Shown here piece by piece: positions 1-5,054 of a stretch of DNA of 5,802 nt; position 1 is the stretch's first letter, and every line of letters starts with the position of its first letter. A program made the translations under genes and the position numbers. This DNA is from Bacteroidales bacterium (GTDB lineage Bacteria > Bacteroidota > Bacteroidia > Bacteroidales > UBA7960): the NCBI GenBank assembly GCA_007132395.1, contig SLOR01000396.1, positions 1-5,802 on the forward strand, read 5' to 3'. The notes under the pieces are model-generated. The model had not been told where the DNA came from and made no database searches. It was given only the letters and a program-made list of their open reading frames with translations.

Positions 1-127
1 AACCGACGACAATGATATTTCCATCAAAGAGGTTTACCGCCATGCCGCCCACCTGCGTGATACAACTGTTGAAGCACTTAAAAAACAGCTATTTGAAAAT
101 TTTCTTTCGGTTTTTCCGAATTTTTAA
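1..127 (+). CDS. TatD-family metal-dependent hydrolase, C-terminal fragment
   Basis: Only the last 41 codons are present. The reading frame starts at base 2 and stops with TAA at 125-127; the gene enters from the left edge. The fragment begins TDDNDISIKEVY, continues with an AAHLRDTTVEALKKQ helix, and ends NFLSVFPNF. This matches the end of TatD-type TIM-barrel hydrolases: an E/T-D-D segment that closes the metal site, then a helical tail ending in an NF..vF motif. Family members are metal-dependent DNases or 3'-5' exonucleases, acting in the cytoplasm. The gene ends 18 bp before tcdA on the same strand with no terminator between them, so the two are probably co-transcribed. The metal-binding HxH and other catalytic residues lie outside the window, so activity cannot be judged. 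Identification rests on a short tail and is good but not certain. Confidence 0.72.
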   Translation, partial: TDDNDISIKEVYRHAAHLRDTTVEALKKQLFENFLSVFPNF

Positions 128-145
128 TTTCCTATTAGTACTATA

Positions 146-922
146 ATGACAAATTCTGTAAACTGGCAAGAACGCACCCATCTTTTATTGAAAGAAGATA
201 ATGTAAAACACCTTAATGATTCCAATGTGCTCATTGCCGGATTGGGTGGAGTAGGAGGGTATGCAGCGGAAATGCTTTGCCGCGCAGGTGTTGGGACCAT
301 GACCATTATCGATGGGGATAAAATACAACCCTCCAACCGTAACAGGCAATTGCTGGCCCTGCAAAGCACGCAAGGACATCGCAAAGCACTGCTGATGAAG
401 CAAAGGTTGCTGGACATAAACCCCGAGCTCAATCTTACCGTTATCGATGAGTTTATCCGTGATGAGCGCACCAATGAAATTCTGGAAGAACCTTTCGGCT
501 ATGTAGTGGATGCTATAGACACCCTGTCGCCCAAAATATTCCTGATACGACAGGCTTTACTTAAGGGCTTGCCCCTGATAAGCAGCATGGGAGCAGGAGG
601 GAAGACCGATCCCTGCCAGGTGCAGGTGGCCGATTTTGCTGAAACCTATCAGTGCAATCTGGCACGTATGCTGCGTAAACGGTTGAAAAATTTAGGGGTA
701 CGCAATGGTTTTAAAACGGTATTCAGCCCCGAAATCATCGATGAGGAAGCTATGCTTCCGGTGTATGATGAGCCCAATAAAAAAACAACCGTGGGCACCA
801 TCAGTTACATGCCCGCAATTTTTGGCTGTGTGGCAGCCTCTGTAGTAATCCGCGACCTGGTGGGTGCGGAATATTCTCTTACTCAAAGGCCGTGTAGAAA
901 AAACAAAAAGGCTTCGGTATAA
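146..922 (+). CDS. tcdA: tRNA threonylcarbamoyladenosine dehydratase (TcdA/CsdL)
   Basis: This 258-residue protein is an E1-like, ThiF-fold enzyme. TcdA uses ATP to convert t6A at position 37 of ANN-decoding tRNAs to the cyclic form ct6A, in the cytoplasm. The nucleotide-binding loop GLGGVGG is at residues 32-38, followed by acidic D56/D58 (IIDGDKI) and the NRNRQ motif at 64-68. The DAIDT segment is at 122-126 and SSMGAGGKTDP at 146-156. The tail motif GTISYMPAIFGCVAASVVIRDL (217-238) is what separates TcdA from ThiF and MoeB; there is also no rhodanese domain and no CxxC zinc pairs. Length fits the family. The start at 146 precedes the conserved N-terminal RTHLLL segment and follows tatD by 18 bp. 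There is no Shine-Dalgarno sequence, as is usual in Bacteroidota. After RDLVG there is an 18-residue basic tail whose last codons also form the left arm of the terminator. No csdA/csdE sulfur-transfer partner is visible nearby. Confidence 0.93.
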   Translation: MTNSVNWQERTHLLLKEDNVKHLNDSNVLIAGLGGVGGYAAEMLCRAGVGTMTIIDGDKIQPSNRNRQLLALQSTQGHRKALLMKQRLLDINPELNLTVIDEFIRDERTNEILEEPFGYVVDAIDTLSPKIFLIRQALLKGLPLISSMGAGGKTDPCQVQVADFAETYQCNLARMLRKRLKNLGVRNGFKTVFSPEIIDEEAMLPVYDEPNKKTTVGTISYMPAIFGCVAASVVIRDLVGAEYSLTQRPCRKNKKASV

Positions 923-941
923 CCCCAAGCCTTTTTGTTTT
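900..941. terminator. Strong bidirectional terminator overlapping the tcdA stop
   Basis: A perfect 15-bp inverted repeat pairs 900-914 (core AAAAAGGCTT) with 927-941 (core AAGCCTTTTT). It encloses a 12-nt loop that contains the tcdA stop codon at 920-922; GGT 916-918 and ACC 922-924 can add an inner mini-stem. Both flanks are U-rich when transcribed: TTTTTGTTTT on the plus strand, and the complement of the A-rich left arm on the minus strand. It lies between the 3' ends of two converging genes, so it should stop transcription from both tcdA and the minus-strand pair that ends at 959. Confidence 0.88.
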
Positions 942-958
942 AATCGTACTTATCTCAG

Positions 959-1138
959 TTATTTCTGCAGATCATAAAAGCATCTTTTGGGTGAGAATAA
1001 AACACCTTCATCTTTAAGTTTCTTTATGGCTTTTTCTGCATCTTTCTTTTCCAGTCCGGCCATTTCGGCTACTTCACCGGGGCGCATAGGTTTACCGGCA
1101 TCTTCAAAAGCTTTTACAATTTTTTCTTTGGCTTCCAT
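959..1138 (-). CDS. 59-residue winged-helix-like small protein
   Basis: On the minus strand, ATG at 1138-1136 opens a 59-codon frame ending in TAA at 961-959. The protein begins MEAKEKIVKAFEDAG and ends SPKRCFYDLQK. It reads as a minimal winged helix-turn-helix: helix 1 at about residues 2-14, helix 2 at 20-28 (RPGEVAEMAG), a highly charged helix 3 at 30-45 (EKKDAEKAIKKLKDEG), and a short beta-wing at 46-56 (VLFSPKRCFYD). The 'KP.rpgEvAe.aGl' pattern resembles MarR/ArsR-like DNA-binding cores, and I recall similar stand-alone ~60-residue proteins in anaerobic Bacteroidota and Firmicutes. There is no effector or dimerisation domain, so the target and the signal are unknown. It sits 80 bp downstream of the sanA-like gene on the same strand; no TAnnTTTG element is present in that gap, so read-through from sanA is plausible. 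A plus-strand frame at 987-1169 is a shadow of this gene. Confidence 0.8.
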   Translation of the reverse strand: MEAKEKIVKAFEDAGKPMRPGEVAEMAGLEKKDAEKAIKKLKDEGVLFSPKRCFYDLQK

Positions 1139-1218
1139 AATTGATATTAGATTAATTATTACTGATTGATTGTTGTTTTTTGTTTAAATTCTCATTTCTC
1201 AATAAGAGCTAAAAATAC

Positions 1219-1893
1219 TCATCTTTCCTGGATTATTCCCACCTCTACTTCATCTCCCAGGTGACGGGGACCTTTTCGCGTAATCAAATCAAGGAATACT
1301 TTTACACGGGCAAAAACCTCCCTAACATTGGTTCTCACACCCTGACGGGCATCCAAATCTGTGGCATTGTAACCCCATGCATTAATGCCATGGGCACGGG
1401 CAATAAAAACAGCACGCTGATTATGAAACTTCTGCGATACAACGATTATACTGTCTTGCCCGAATACTTTCTGACTTCTTATCATGGAATCAAGTGTGCG
1501 CAGACCCGCATAATCAAGATAGATAATGCTGTCGGGAACATCATATTTAATAAGCTCCCTGCGCATTTGCTCCGGTTCATTGTAATAGCGGGTGCGGTTG
1601 TCTCCGCTTGCTATTATATACTCCACCTTGCCACTGTGGTACAGTTCTGCCGCAGCACTGATTCGGTAGTGGAAGTAGGGATTGGGTTGCCCGCTCATGA
1701 GCAAACGACTGGTGCCCAGTACAACACCTGTTTTCACCACGGGCATTTCTTTTACTTCATCATTAATATGTGGGTTGGAAACAGCTATAATAATTACATT
1801 GCACACTGACACTATCACCACAAAAAGTATTAATAAGGTGAAAAACGTGCTCAATGACAAAAATTTTCTGATAAATGATTTTTTTGTTTTCAT
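1219..1893 (-). CDS. SanA/YdcF-family (DUF218) inner-membrane protein
   Basis: This 224-residue protein has one N-terminal membrane segment (about residues 14-37, after a basic KTKKSFIRK start) and a periplasm-facing DUF218 domain. The motifs are typical of the SanA branch: GVVLGTS (56-62), NPYFHYRI (71-78), ASGDNRTRYYNEP (95-107), YLDYAGLRTLDS (125-136) and VSQKFHNQRA (152-161), ending with FARVKVFLDL (194-203). In E. coli, SanA and its relative ElyC affect envelope integrity; sanA was found through vancomycin exclusion at high temperature. The biochemical function of DUF218 is not settled. The conserved acidic and asparagine residues suggest an enzyme acting on a phosphorylated or nucleotide-like substrate, but this is inference. 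Length is normal for the family (about 220-240). The start is fixed by the N-terminal charge and membrane segment, with a -7-like element just upstream. The name should not be read as drug resistance. Confidence 0.88.
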   Translation of the reverse strand: MKTKKSFIRKFLSLSTFFTLLILFVVIVSVCNVIIIAVSNPHINDEVKEMPVVKTGVVLGTSRLLMSGQPNPYFHYRISAAAELYHSGKVEYIIASGDNRTRYYNEPEQMRRELIKYDVPDSIIYLDYAGLRTLDSMIRSQKVFGQDSIIVVSQKFHNQRAVFIARAHGINAWGYNATDLDARQGVRTNVREVFARVKVFLDLITRKGPRHLGDEVEVGIIQER

Positions 1894-1900
1894 GGACGGG

Positions 1901-1908
1901 CAAAAATA
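1901..1908 (-). promoter_or_regulatory. Candidate -7 element for the sanA-like gene
   Basis: On the minus strand this reads TATTTTTG, a full match to the Bacteroidota -7 consensus TAnnTTTG. A TTTTG on the minus strand at 1930-1926 could be the -33 element, but the spacer is 17 nt against the usual 19-21. Transcription would begin within a few bases of the ATG at 1893, giving a nearly leaderless mRNA. The chance of such a match in AT-rich DNA is considerable. Confidence 0.4.
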
Positions 1909-2047
1909 ATAATTTATCCCTTAATCAAAAACGCCACGGAAGAAATAAATATTATCCGAAACAAGGAAAGATAATTATTGCTTACGGTAATTGATGTATT
2001 GAACCAAAAGCAGGGATGTTAATTTTTGCCAATAGTGCATGACGGAT

Positions 2048-2080
2048 ATTTAAATTGATTTTAAATAGAATAAATTCTAT
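2048..2080. repeat. Two adjacent inverted repeats (candidate operator)
   Basis: ATTTAAA (2048-2054) and TTTAAAT (2060-2066) form a 7-bp inverted repeat with a 5-bp spacer. Sharing its last bases, ATAGAAT (2065-2071) and ATTCTAT (2074-2080) form a tighter dyad with 7-bp arms around AA. The second has the size and symmetry of a dimeric helix-turn-helix operator. It lies about 200 bp upstream of the oxidoreductase operon and about 155 bp upstream of the sanA-like gene. AT-rich DNA produces such dyads by chance, so function is unproven. Confidence 0.35.
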
Positions 2081-2148
2081 AATGACGTGCTCATAAAAAA
2101 ACGCTGTGAAGTACCCGTGCAAGTGTTTAATTATTTGAAATACAGATA

Positions 2149-2164
2149 TTTGATAGTTTGATAG
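2149..2164. repeat. Tandem 8-bp direct repeat TTTGATAG x2
   Basis: Two exact, directly abutting copies of TTTGATAG occupy 2149-2156 and 2157-2164, some 52-67 bp upstream of the candidate -7 element of the oxidoreductase operon. Direct repeats in this position can be activator half-sites, but a chance duplication is equally possible. Confidence 0.3.
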
Positions 2165-2215
2165 CGTAATGGCAAAAATGTTGACAATTTGCTTAGAATT
2201 TCCAATAATTAATTA

Positions 2216-2223
2216 TAGATTTG
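2216..2223 (+). promoter_or_regulatory. Candidate -7 element of the oxidoreductase operon
   Basis: TAGATTTG matches the Bacteroidota TAnnTTTG consensus exactly and lies 59 bp before the ferredoxin-subunit start. The nearest upstream TTTG (2188-2191) would give a 24-nt spacer, longer than the usual 19-21, so the -33 box is poor and an activator may be needed. Transcription from here would give an A-rich leader of roughly 53-55 nt with no hairpin. Confidence 0.5.
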
Positions 2224-2282
2224 TCCCTATAATATGCTTTTAAACAAAAATCTATTATCATCCTTAAAAACAAAATAAAACA

Positions 2283-2498
2283 ATGGCAAAAAGAGGAGAT
2301 GTTGTCATCGACATAGAAAAATGCAAAGGCTGTGAAGTTTGTATTTCAGCCTGCCCTCAAAACGTGTTGGCCGTCGCCAGCGAGGTAAACAACAAAGGAT
2401 ACCATTATGCAGTAAAGGTAAATGAAGGTTGTACTGGTTGTGCTAACTGCGCAATAGTTTGCCCTGATGCTGTTATCACTGTTTACAGGGAGAAGTAA
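2283..2498 (+). CDS. korD: 2-oxoacid:ferredoxin oxidoreductase, ferredoxin-like delta subunit (2x[4Fe-4S])
   Basis: This 71-residue protein is a bacterial-type dicluster ferredoxin. The two cluster motifs are C14-x2-C17-x2-C20-x3-C24-P and C50-x2-C53-x2-C56-x3-C60-P, so all eight ligands are present. As in other ferredoxins of this fold, the fourth cysteine of each motif is expected to bind the opposite cluster. It heads an operon with alpha, beta and gamma oxidoreductase subunits, so it should carry electrons from the thiamine/[4Fe-4S] centre of the beta chain to external ferredoxin. Size and the spacer between motifs fit KorD/VorD-type delta subunits. The start at 2283 follows an A-rich stretch with no Shine-Dalgarno sequence; there is no alternative start near the first motif. 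A free ferredoxin is possible in principle, but its position argues for a subunit. There is a 50-bp gap to the alpha gene. Confidence 0.9.
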   Translation: MAKRGDVVIDIEKCKGCEVCISACPQNVLAVASEVNNKGYHYAVKVNEGCTGCANCAIVCPDAVITVYREK

Positions 2499-2525
2499 TA
2501 ATATCAGTCAAAACAATTGAATTAT

Positions 2526-2541
2526 AGTTATTTAAATAACT
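2526..2541. repeat. Perfect 16-bp palindrome before the alpha-subunit start
   Basis: AGTTATTTAAATAACT is fully self-complementary, and with one skipped base the symmetry extends to TTATA...TATAA on both sides. It ends 7 bp before the ATG at 2549. As RNA it would form a 6-bp AU stem with a UUAA tetraloop right where ribosomes bind; as DNA it is an operator-like site. It lies in the 50-bp gap between the delta and alpha genes, the only sizeable gap within the operon. Role unknown. Confidence 0.5.
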
Positions 2542-2548
2542 TATAACA

Positions 2549-3616
2549 ATGAAAGAATTAAGATTAATGAAAGGCAATGAGGCACTGGCTGAAGCTGCTA
2601 TTAGAGCTGGTGCCGATGCTTATTTTGGTTACCCCATAACGCCTCAGTCTGAGGTTATTGAATATCTGATGGCCAACAAGCCTGAAGAGCGCACCGGTAT
2701 GGTTGTATTACAGGCCGAAAGTGAAGTAGCTGCTATTAATATGGTATATGGAGCAGCAGGCTGCGGTAAAAAAGCCCTCACTTCTTCTTCCAGCCCCGGT
2801 ATGAGTCTGAAACAGGAAGGTATTTCCTACATCGCAGGTGCCGAACTGCCTTGCGTATTGGTAAATGTTGTGCGTGGCGGCCCCGGTTTGGGTACCATCC
2901 AGCCTTCTCAGTCCGACTATTTCCAGTCGGTAAAAGGTGGCGGACACGGCGATTACAAACTTATTGTACTGGCTCCTTCAAGTGTGCAGGAAAGTGTGGA
3001 TTACGTAAAACTGGCTTTTGAGCTGGCTTTCAAATATCGCACCCCTGTTATGATTCAGTCTGACGGTATCATTGGGCAGATGATGGAAAAGGTTGAACTT
3101 TTCGAACAGATGCCCCGCGTAGAACCCGATTATGAATGGGCTACCATTGGCAGGAAAGAAGGAAAACCCTCTACTTTTGTTACCTCACTGCAGCTACAGG
3201 CCGAAGAGCAGGAAAAGGTAAATCTTCGCCTGCAAGCCAAATACCGCGAAATTGAAAAGAATGAAGTGCTTTTTGAATCCCATTATTGCGAAGATGCCGA
3301 CTACCTGCTTACCGCTTTTGGTTCATGTGCACGTATTACCCGTAAAGCCATGGAAATGGCACGCGCCAAAGGAATTAAAGTAGGTTTGCTTCGCCCCCAA
3401 ACCCTTTATCCTTTCCCCACAGAAGAGTTTAACAGGCTTGCAGGTCAGGTCAAAGGAATCCTTTGTGTTGAAATGAATGCCGGACAAATGGTAGAAGATG
3501 TCAGGCTGTCTGTAAATGGCAAAACCAAGGTGGAACATTTTGGCCGCTTCGGTGGAATGATTCCTAACCCCGATGAAATTCTTAATGCATTAGAACAAAA
3601 AATTATTGGAGGATAA
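2549..3616 (+). CDS. vorB: 2-oxoacid:ferredoxin oxidoreductase alpha subunit (VorB/KorA type)
   Basis: This is the 355-residue alpha chain of a four-subunit 2-oxoacid:ferredoxin oxidoreductase, which converts 2-oxoacid, CoA and oxidised ferredoxin to acyl-CoA, CO2 and reduced ferredoxin. Domain I (about 1-185) has the signature GYPITPQSEVIEY (27-39) with the conserved threonine T31, the acid-rich LQAESEVAAINM (54-65), TSSSSPGMSLKQEG (78-91) and RGGPGLGTIQPSQSDY (109-124). By family analogy T31 and R109 contact the substrate carboxylate. Domain II (about 245-350) is the transketolase C-terminal-like fold with GLLRPQTLYPFP (279-290) and VEMNAGQM (307-314). A charged, coiled-coil-like linker at about 215-240 joins the two. 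The length equals the split alpha type, not the gamma-alpha fusion. In Bacteroidota this protein is usually annotated VorB (3-methyl-2-oxobutanoate), while the operon form also fits KorA (2-oxoglutarate). Substrate cannot be decided from sequence alone. Its last codons contain the ribosome-binding site of the beta gene. Confidence 0.93.
   Translation: MKELRLMKGNEALAEAAIRAGADAYFGYPITPQSEVIEYLMANKPEERTGMVVLQAESEVAAINMVYGAAGCGKKALTSSSSPGMSLKQEGISYIAGAELPCVLVNVVRGGPGLGTIQPSQSDYFQSVKGGGHGDYKLIVLAPSSVQESVDYVKLAFELAFKYRTPVMIQSDGIIGQMMEKVELFEQMPRVEPDYEWATIGRKEGKPSTFVTSLQLQAEEQEKVNLRLQAKYREIEKNEVLFESHYCEDADYLLTAFGSCARITRKAMEMARAKGIKVGLLRPQTLYPFPTEEFNRLAGQVKGILCVEMNAGQMVEDVRLSVNGKTKVEHFGRFGGMIPNPDEILNALEQKIIGG
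3608..3613 (+). promoter_or_regulatory. Shine-Dalgarno sequence for the beta subunit
   Basis: GGAGGA sits inside the last two glycine codons of the alpha gene, with 5 nt between it and the ATG at 3619. It is the only strong Shine-Dalgarno match before any gene in the window. The alpha stop codon (3614-3616) lies between the site and the start, a classic arrangement for translational coupling that would keep alpha and beta equimolar. Confidence 0.75.
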
Positions 3617-3618
3617 TC

Positions 3619-4386
3619 ATGTCAGAAAACCTTATAAAACCCGAAAATCTTGTTTACAAGAAAACAGATGTGATGACCGATCGCATCCTGCACTACTGCC
3701 CCGGCTGCGCCCACGGAACGGCTCACCGACTATTGGCAGAAGTTATTGATGAAATGGGAATACAGAACGAAACCATTGGCGTAGCTCCCGTGGGATGTTC
3801 GGTACTCGCTTACTATTACTTTAATGTTGACATGCAGGAAGCAGCACACGGACGTGCTCCGGCCGTTGCTACAGGCATTAAGAGAGTATTTCCCGAGAAA
3901 TTCGTTTTCACCTACCAGGGTGATGGCGACCTTGCTGCTATTGGTACTGCAGAAACCATCCATGCCATCAACCGTGGTGAAAACATACTTGTTGTTTTTA
4001 TAAATAATGGTATTTACGGGATGACTGGAGGGCAAATGGCCCCAACAACCCTGCAGGGTATGAAGAGTTCTACCTCTCCCTTTGGCCGCGACGTCAAAAC
4101 TATGGGTTCTCCCCTGAAAATCACTGAGCTTATTGCCCAGTTGCCAGGTGCTTATTTCGTTACCCGACAGGCAGTACACAAACCCGCTAACGTGCGTAAA
4201 GCCAAGAAAGCCATTAAAAAGGCCATGGAATATCAAAAACTCAATAAAGGAACCTGCTTTGTGGAAATCGTTGCCAACTGTCCTTCCAATTGGAAAATGA
4301 CTCCTGTACAATCCAACCAGTGGATGGAAGAAAACATGTTCCCGTTTTATCCTCTTGGAGATATCAAAGTACCTGAAGAAAACTAA
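3619..4386 (+). CDS. korB: 2-oxoacid:ferredoxin oxidoreductase beta subunit (thiamine diphosphate, [4Fe-4S])
   Basis: This 255-residue chain carries the catalytic thiamine diphosphate. The cofactor motif starts GDGDLAAIG (101-109) and ends NNGIYGMTGGQ (129-139), the expected GDG-x(25)-NN spacing, with D103 and N130 as likely magnesium ligands. Four cysteines match the cluster ligands of related beta chains: C27 and C30 (CPGC), C60 (PVGCS) and C221 (NCPSNW). The H-G-R-A segment at 77-80 is also conserved. The protein works in the cytoplasm in a tight heterodimer with the alpha chain: the hydroxyalkyl-thiamine intermediate forms here and passes electrons through the cluster to the delta subunit. 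Length is normal for a split beta subunit (about 250-290). The gene starts 2 bp after the alpha stop with its own Shine-Dalgarno, and is followed by gamma after 14 bp. Large minus-strand frames within it are shadows. Confidence 0.94.
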   Translation: MSENLIKPENLVYKKTDVMTDRILHYCPGCAHGTAHRLLAEVIDEMGIQNETIGVAPVGCSVLAYYYFNVDMQEAAHGRAPAVATGIKRVFPEKFVFTYQGDGDLAAIGTAETIHAINRGENILVVFINNGIYGMTGGQMAPTTLQGMKSSTSPFGRDVKTMGSPLKITELIAQLPGAYFVTRQAVHKPANVRKAKKAIKKAMEYQKLNKGTCFVEIVANCPSNWKMTPVQSNQWMEENMFPFYPLGDIKVPEEN

Positions 4387-4400
4387 AAAAATATAAAATC

Positions 4401-4955
4401 ATGACCGAAGAAATTATCATAGCCGGATTTGGCGGACAAGGAGTACTGTCGATGGGGCAAATTCTTTGCTACAGTGGTGTAATGCAAAATAAAGAAGTGA
4501 GCTGGATGCCCTCTTACGGCCCTGAAATGCGCGGAGGTACTGCCAACTGCACTGCCATTATCAGCGATGAGCAAATCAGCTCCCCCGTTTTAAATACTTT
4601 TGATACGGCAATCGTTCTCAACCAGCCTTCAATGGACAAATTTGAAGATGCGGTAAAACCCGGTGGCCTGCTTATTTACGAACGCAACGGTATGACACGC
4701 AAACCCAGGCGTACCGATATAAACATCTGCGCTATAGATGCTTATGATGCTTCTGTTAAGATGAATAACACCAAGGTTTTTAATATGATAGTAATCGGTG
4801 GCTTTCTGAAAATTCGTCCTATTATCGACATGGAAAATGTTATTAAAGGATTGCAGAAAGTGTTGCCCGAGCGCTATCACCATCTTATTCCCCTTAACGA
4901 AGAGGCTATCAATAAAGGAATGGAAATTATTACTGTTGAGCATAAACTTAACTAG
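4401..4955 (+). CDS. korC: 2-oxoacid:ferredoxin oxidoreductase gamma subunit
   Basis: This 184-residue protein is the gamma chain (pyruvate/ketoisovalerate oxidoreductase catalytic-domain fold). The N-terminal GFGGQGV (9-15) and the loop SYGPEMRGGTANC (38-50) are the two family hallmarks; in related enzymes the latter helps form the CoA site. The segment NQPSMDKFEDAVKPGG (74-89) is also typical. The protein completes the delta-alpha-beta-gamma set, all on one strand within 2.7 kb. It starts 14 bp after the beta stop, in an A-rich leader without a Shine-Dalgarno, and ends with TAG just before the operon terminator. Length is normal (about 175-190). Similar gamma chains occur in indolepyruvate and pyruvate oxidoreductases, but the neighbours assign it to this complex. 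Confidence 0.92.
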   Translation: MTEEIIIAGFGGQGVLSMGQILCYSGVMQNKEVSWMPSYGPEMRGGTANCTAIISDEQISSPVLNTFDTAIVLNQPSMDKFEDAVKPGGLLIYERNGMTRKPRRTDINICAIDAYDASVKMNNTKVFNMIVIGGFLKIRPIIDMENVIKGLQKVLPERYHHLIPLNEEAINKGMEIITVEHKLN

Positions 4956-4978
4956 TCCATTCTTCTTATTTTAAAAAT

Positions 4979-5009
4979 AAAGGCTTTCTGCAGTTGCAGG
5001 AAGCCTTTT
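4979..5009 (+). terminator. Rho-independent terminator of the oxidoreductase operon
   Basis: Positions 4979-4991 pair with 4996-5008 as a 13-bp stem with one G-U pair (4987/5000) and an AGTT tetraloop, followed by a short U-run (TTTTC). It begins 24 bp after the gamma stop. The lower stem AAAGGCTT/AAGCCTTT is the same core as in the terminator at 900-941. Confidence 0.85.
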
Positions 5010-5024
5010 CTATAAATTAGATCT

Positions 5025-5032
5025 TATCTTTA
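5025..5032 (+). promoter_or_regulatory. Weak -7-like element for the protease-like gene
   Basis: TATCTTTA differs from TAnnTTTG only at the last base and lies 22 bp before the ATG at 5055. No TTG at a proper distance is present because the operon terminator occupies that space. Since a terminator separates the gene from korC, some promoter is needed here, but this one is weak. Confidence 0.3.
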
Positions 5033-5054
5033 GGGCTATTTCTTTAAAGAAAAC

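Larger units (their letters stand above)
1894..2282. other. 389-bp divergent intergenic region
   Basis: This AT-rich spacer separates the minus-strand sanA-like gene from the plus-strand oxidoreductase operon, so it must carry the promoters of both. I find no open frame resembling a gene, no tRNA-like fold and no recognisable riboswitch. It holds a minus-strand -7-like element next to sanA, a cluster of dyads at 2048-2080, a tandem 8-bp repeat at 2149-2164 and a plus-strand -7-like element at 2216-2223. Much of 1930-2045 shows no structure I can name. The length is generous for two simple promoters, which leaves room for regulator binding. Confidence 0.7.

Noticed and set aside
142..147. TATAAT-like hexamer before tcdA
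   Set aside because: It overlaps the start codon, so it cannot serve as the promoter of this gene; the 18-bp gap to tatD suggests co-transcription.
987..1169. 60-codon plus-strand open frame (serine- and phenylalanine-rich)
   Set aside because: It is the complement of the 59-residue winged-helix gene; the minus-strand product has a sensible fold and is followed by a terminator.
1261..1809. 182-codon plus-strand open frame opposite the sanA-like gene
   Set aside because: The minus-strand frame carries clear DUF218 motifs and a membrane anchor; the plus-strand product has no coherent motif.
1219..1893. Reading the SanA-like protein as a vancomycin-resistance determinant
   Set aside because: The family name comes from an envelope phenotype in E. 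coli; nothing here resembles the vanA-type ligase pathway.
2181..2209. E. coli-like promoter TTGACA-N17-AATAAT upstream of the ferredoxin-subunit gene
   Set aside because: The primary sigma factor of Bacteroidota does not use the -35/-10 consensus, and the TAnnTTTG element just downstream is the better candidate.
3730..4311. 193-codon minus-strand open frame inside the beta-subunit gene
   Set aside because: It lies wholly antisense to a gene with intact cofactor motifs, and its translation resembles no family I recognise.
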